From the NCBI GenBank assembly GCA_963714155.1, contig OY970236.1:310001-374000 (forward strand): a DNA stretch of 64,000 bases, written 5' to 3'. Under the pieces are notes generated by a model. The model was not told the DNA's origin and did no database searches. It was given only the letters and a program-made list of their open reading frames with translations. Source of the stretch: VRUE01 sp963714155 (lineage in GTDB: Bacteria > Actinomycetota > Thermoleophilia > Solirubrobacterales > 70-9). Below are positions 60,916-64,000 of this stretch, one piece after another; position 1 is the first letter of the stretch, and the number at the start of each line of letters is the position of its first letter. The translations under genes and the position numbers were made by a program.

Positions 60916-61724
60916 GCGCAGCGGCTGACGGGCGGATTCCACCTGGGCGAGCGGTCGCCCTCGGCATCGTCCAGGGACCGGCCGAGCTGTTGCCGGTCTC
61001 GAGCTCGGCCCACATCGTCCTCGTCCCCTGGCTCGCCGGCTGGGACTGGGAGGCGATTGACCCCGAGGTGCGCAAGAGCTTCGAGGTCGCCCTGCACACT
61101 GGGGCGGCGGCGGCGCTGCTGGTCGGCCAGCGGCGGCTGATCGCCGAAGAGCTGCGGGCCTTCGACCTGCGCGGGGCGCTGGTCCTGGCGCTCTCGTTCC
61201 TGCCCGCCGCGGTCGTTGGCTACAAGCTCGAGCGGCCGATCGAGCGCTACCTGGGCGGCCCGCGGGCAACCGCCTACGGCCTCCTCGCCGGGGCGGCGGC
61301 GATGCTGGTCGCCGACACCCGGCCGCAGCTGCGCGGTCGCGGCGAGGCCGGGGCCGCAGATGGCCTCGCGCTCGGCGTCGCCCAAGCCGCTGCCCTCGCG
61401 CCCGGCGTCTCGCGCAACGGCATCACCCTGGCGGCCGCTCGCTGCCGCCGCTTCTCGCGCGATCAGGCCAATCTGCTCTCACGCACGATCGCGCTGCCGA
61501 TCATCGTCGGCGCCACCGGCCTCAAGGGCACCCGCCTCGCCCGCAGAGGCGCGTCGCCGCAGTTGCGGCGATCGCTGGCGATCGGGGTCGCCGCCTCCTT
61601 CGCCTCGACCCTCGCCTCGCAGCGTTTGGTCGGCCTGGTCGAGCGCGACCGGGCGTTGTGGCCGTACGCCGCCTACCGAGCCGCCCTCGCAGGAGTGGTG
61701 CTGGCGCGACTCAGTCGCGTCTAA
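60912..61724 (+). CDS. uppP: undecaprenyl-diphosphatase
   Basis: 270 residues from TTG. BacA motif 1 reads QGPAELLPVSSSAH (the usual Thr is Ala) and motif 2 PGVSRNGITLAAARCRRFSR. About eight helices. Recycles undecaprenyl diphosphate for glycan and peptidoglycan synthesis. The altered motif 1 is worth noting, though its Glu, Ser and His are kept. Confidence 0.88.
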   Translation: MSAAADGRIPPGRAVALGIVQGPAELLPVSSSAHIVLVPWLAGWDWEAIDPEVRKSFEVALHTGAAAALLVGQRRLIAEELRAFDLRGALVLALSFLPAAVVGYKLERPIERYLGGPRATAYGLLAGAAAMLVADTRPQLRGRGEAGAADGLALGVAQAAALAPGVSRNGITLAAARCRRFSRDQANLLSRTIALPIIVGATGLKGTRLARRGASPQLRRSLAIGVAASFASTLASQRLVGLVERDRALWPYAAYRAALAGVVLARLSRV

Positions 61725-61807
61725 TCCAAAATTTGGATGAACTTGGATTAGATTTGGATTTGCGCTACCCTAATCCAAAATTTGGATGAACTTGGATTAG
61801 ATTTGGA
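61721..61807 (+). promoter_or_regulatory. two identical 38-base palindromic operator repeats before fic
   Basis: 61721-61758 and 61770-61807 are identical. Each has arms CTAATCCAA and TTGGATTAG (61721-61729/61743-61751 and 61770-61778/61792-61800). TTGGAT (61743) and TACCCT (61766) are 17 bases apart and could be a promoter. The second repeat ends on the base before the fic ATG. Confidence 0.8.
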
Positions 61808-63147
61808 ATGTACGTAGAGCAGGCGCCGACATACGTGGAGGTGATCGCTGAGTTGGGGGGCGAGGCCATCCCCAAGGCTCTCAGTGGGATGCGCTCAGGT
61901 CCACCAGAAGATCGATATCTGCACTGGGACAAGCTGCGTCATCTGAAACCCCCCGGTGACTTGAGCAGCAAGGAGTGGTGGGCTGGGCTGAAGACGCGCC
62001 GGGCCGCCGAAGCGCGGCTCCTACCCTGGAATGACAAGGAGGGCGTTCCATTTCGCTATGGGCTGCCCGACCTGGTGCTCAAGCGACTGCACCGCGTGGA
62101 TCAGCGTGCAAGCGGCGAGGTGGCAATGGACGAGGTGGTGACCTCGGAAAAACAGGCGGGGCAGAGATTCCTGGTCAACTCCCTGATGGAGGAGGCAATC
62201 CGCTCGAGCCAGCTCGAGGGGGCGACCACTTCCAGGCGGGTCGCCAAGGAGATGCTGCGAAGCGGGCGCGAGCCCGAGGATCGCGGCGAGCGAATGATCG
62301 CCAACAACTACAGGGCGCTTCAGTTTGTGCGAGAGGACATGGGCAGCAAGCTCGACCTCGACGCCCTCTTGGAGCTGCACAGAATCGTCACGGAGGGAAC
62401 CCTTGACGATCCATCGGCGGCAGGTCGGTTGCAACGACCGGGAGAGGAACGGGTAGCGGTCTTCGATCGCGACGAGGACGAGCAGCCAATCCATATCCCC
62501 CCTCCTGCCGAGGAGCTGCCCGAGCGAATGCGCATGCTCTGTGACTTCGCAAACGAAGACGGCGACGGGGACCGGTTCATTCATCCGGTCGTGCGAGCCA
62601 TCCTGGTGCACTTCTGGCTCGGATACGACCATCCGTTCGAGGACGGGAACGGCCGGACCGCGCGAATCCTCTTCTCGTGGCTGATGCAGCAGCGCGGCTA
62701 TTGGCTAATCGAGTACCTACCGATCTCCCCAATCATTCGCGAAGCGCCGGCACAATACGCCCGCGCCTTCGTCGAATCGGAGACAGACGAAGGGGACGTG
62801 ACCTATTTCCTCATTCACCAGCTCGAGGTGATCGAGAAGGCGCTCGGCAGGCACGACATCTACATCCGGCGCAAGATCGCCGAGGTGCGAGACGTCGAGC
62901 GATCGCTTCAGGCCACCGATGGGCTCAACCATCGCCAGCTGGCGCTGCTCACGGACGCGATTCGCAATCCGGACGGGGCCTACACATTTGGCAGTCACGC
63001 CAACAGCCATCGGGTGACTCACGAGACAGCTCGCTCAGATCTTGCCGGGCTCAAAGAGCGTGGTCTGCTGCGTCGCCGCAGCAAAGGTCGCGGATACATA
63101 TTCGAACCGGTTCCCGATCTGGCCGAGCGCCTGAAAGAATCGCCTGC

Positions 63148-63151
<4 letters not shown>
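61808..63151 (+). CDS. class II Fic-domain AMP-transferase with winged helix
   Basis: 447 residues. Inhibitory helix motif SSQLEG (133-138) ahead of the Fic core HPFEDGNGRTAR (275-286); position of the inhibitor marks class II. The C-terminal part (about 373-435, ATDGLNHRQLALLTDAI, THETARSDLAGLKERGLLRR) is a winged helix. Fic proteins transfer AMP to protein hydroxyls; the winged helix implies DNA binding, plausibly at the twin repeats upstream. No separate antitoxin is needed in this class. The stop overlaps purM as ATGA. Confidence 0.9.

Positions 63152-64000
<849 letters not shown>

Noticed and set aside
61721..61807. A short CRISPR array
   Set aside because: Only two repeats with an 11-base spacer; the repeats touch the start codon of fic and are palindromic, which suits operators.

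Overview
The window is GC-rich chromosomal DNA with dense, mostly uninterrupted coding, frequent GTG/TTG starts and many 4-base stop/start overlaps. Gene content (Ccm-type cytochrome c maturation, a cobA-hemD fusion, DUF3105 and LytR_C envelope proteins, many TetR regulators, and very large secreted proteins with Ig-like WLRNGxEIPG modules) suggests a high-GC actinobacterium, most likely of the Thermoleophilia/Solirubrobacterales type. That placement is inferred from gene style, not from a marker-gene comparison.

Layout. 1-2.9 kb: end of an aldehyde dehydrogenase, a methyltransferase/ATP-grasp pair and a small secreted protein. 2.9-10.0 kb: a haem and cytochrome c block on the + strand (ccmA, ccmB, ccmC, a ccmD-like gene, hemA, hemC, cobA-hemD fusion, birA), with a large inverted repeat just before hemC, before the cobA-hemD fusion and before birA. 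10-16.8 kb: a convergent DEAH helicase, a TlpA-like lipoprotein, NfeD/SPFH membrane proteins, a GalT/HIT-like gene with no ordinary start codon, and small proteins. 17.0-23.6 kb: a composite island at a tRNA-Arg(CCT) gene. Two truncated 5' tRNA pieces precede the intact tRNA. Between the first two lies an MNT/HEPN pair with an apparent frameshift. Between the second and the intact tRNA lie a 730-residue PIN-like nuclease with a coiled coil and membrane helices, an XRE regulator, a winged-helix protein, a lysine-rich peptide, an HTH protein and a tyrosine integrase.

23.7-37.2 kb: a minus-strand operon of five secreted proteins. It begins with a collagen-like protein, followed by a two-gene unit (beta-propeller-like plus giant Ig-like protein) present twice in tandem; the last 1.1 kb of the two giant genes is identical. 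37.5-44.1 kb: a DUF2283/DUF4258-like pair, then seven genes holding eight TetR regulator domains, two of them fused in one reading frame, with no transporter or enzyme among them. 44.1-48.4 kb: enoyl-CoA hydratase, sugar porter, metF and a DUF3105 protein. 48.4-61.7 kb: a cell-surface glycan locus (acyltransferases, initiating sugar transferase, three glycosyltransferases, flippase, O-antigen ligase-like protein, CapD-type epimerase/dehydratase, LytR_C protein, DedA, UppP). 61.7-64 kb: a class II Fic protein preceded by two identical palindromic operator-like repeats and overlapping purM, which runs off the end.

The best candidates for something undescribed are the PIN/coiled-coil/membrane protein inside the tRNA-Arg island (a possible defence effector), the stepwise growth of that island, the TetR array beside the surface-protein operon, the autoregulation-like operators before fic, and a 47-base dispersed palindromic element found twice.
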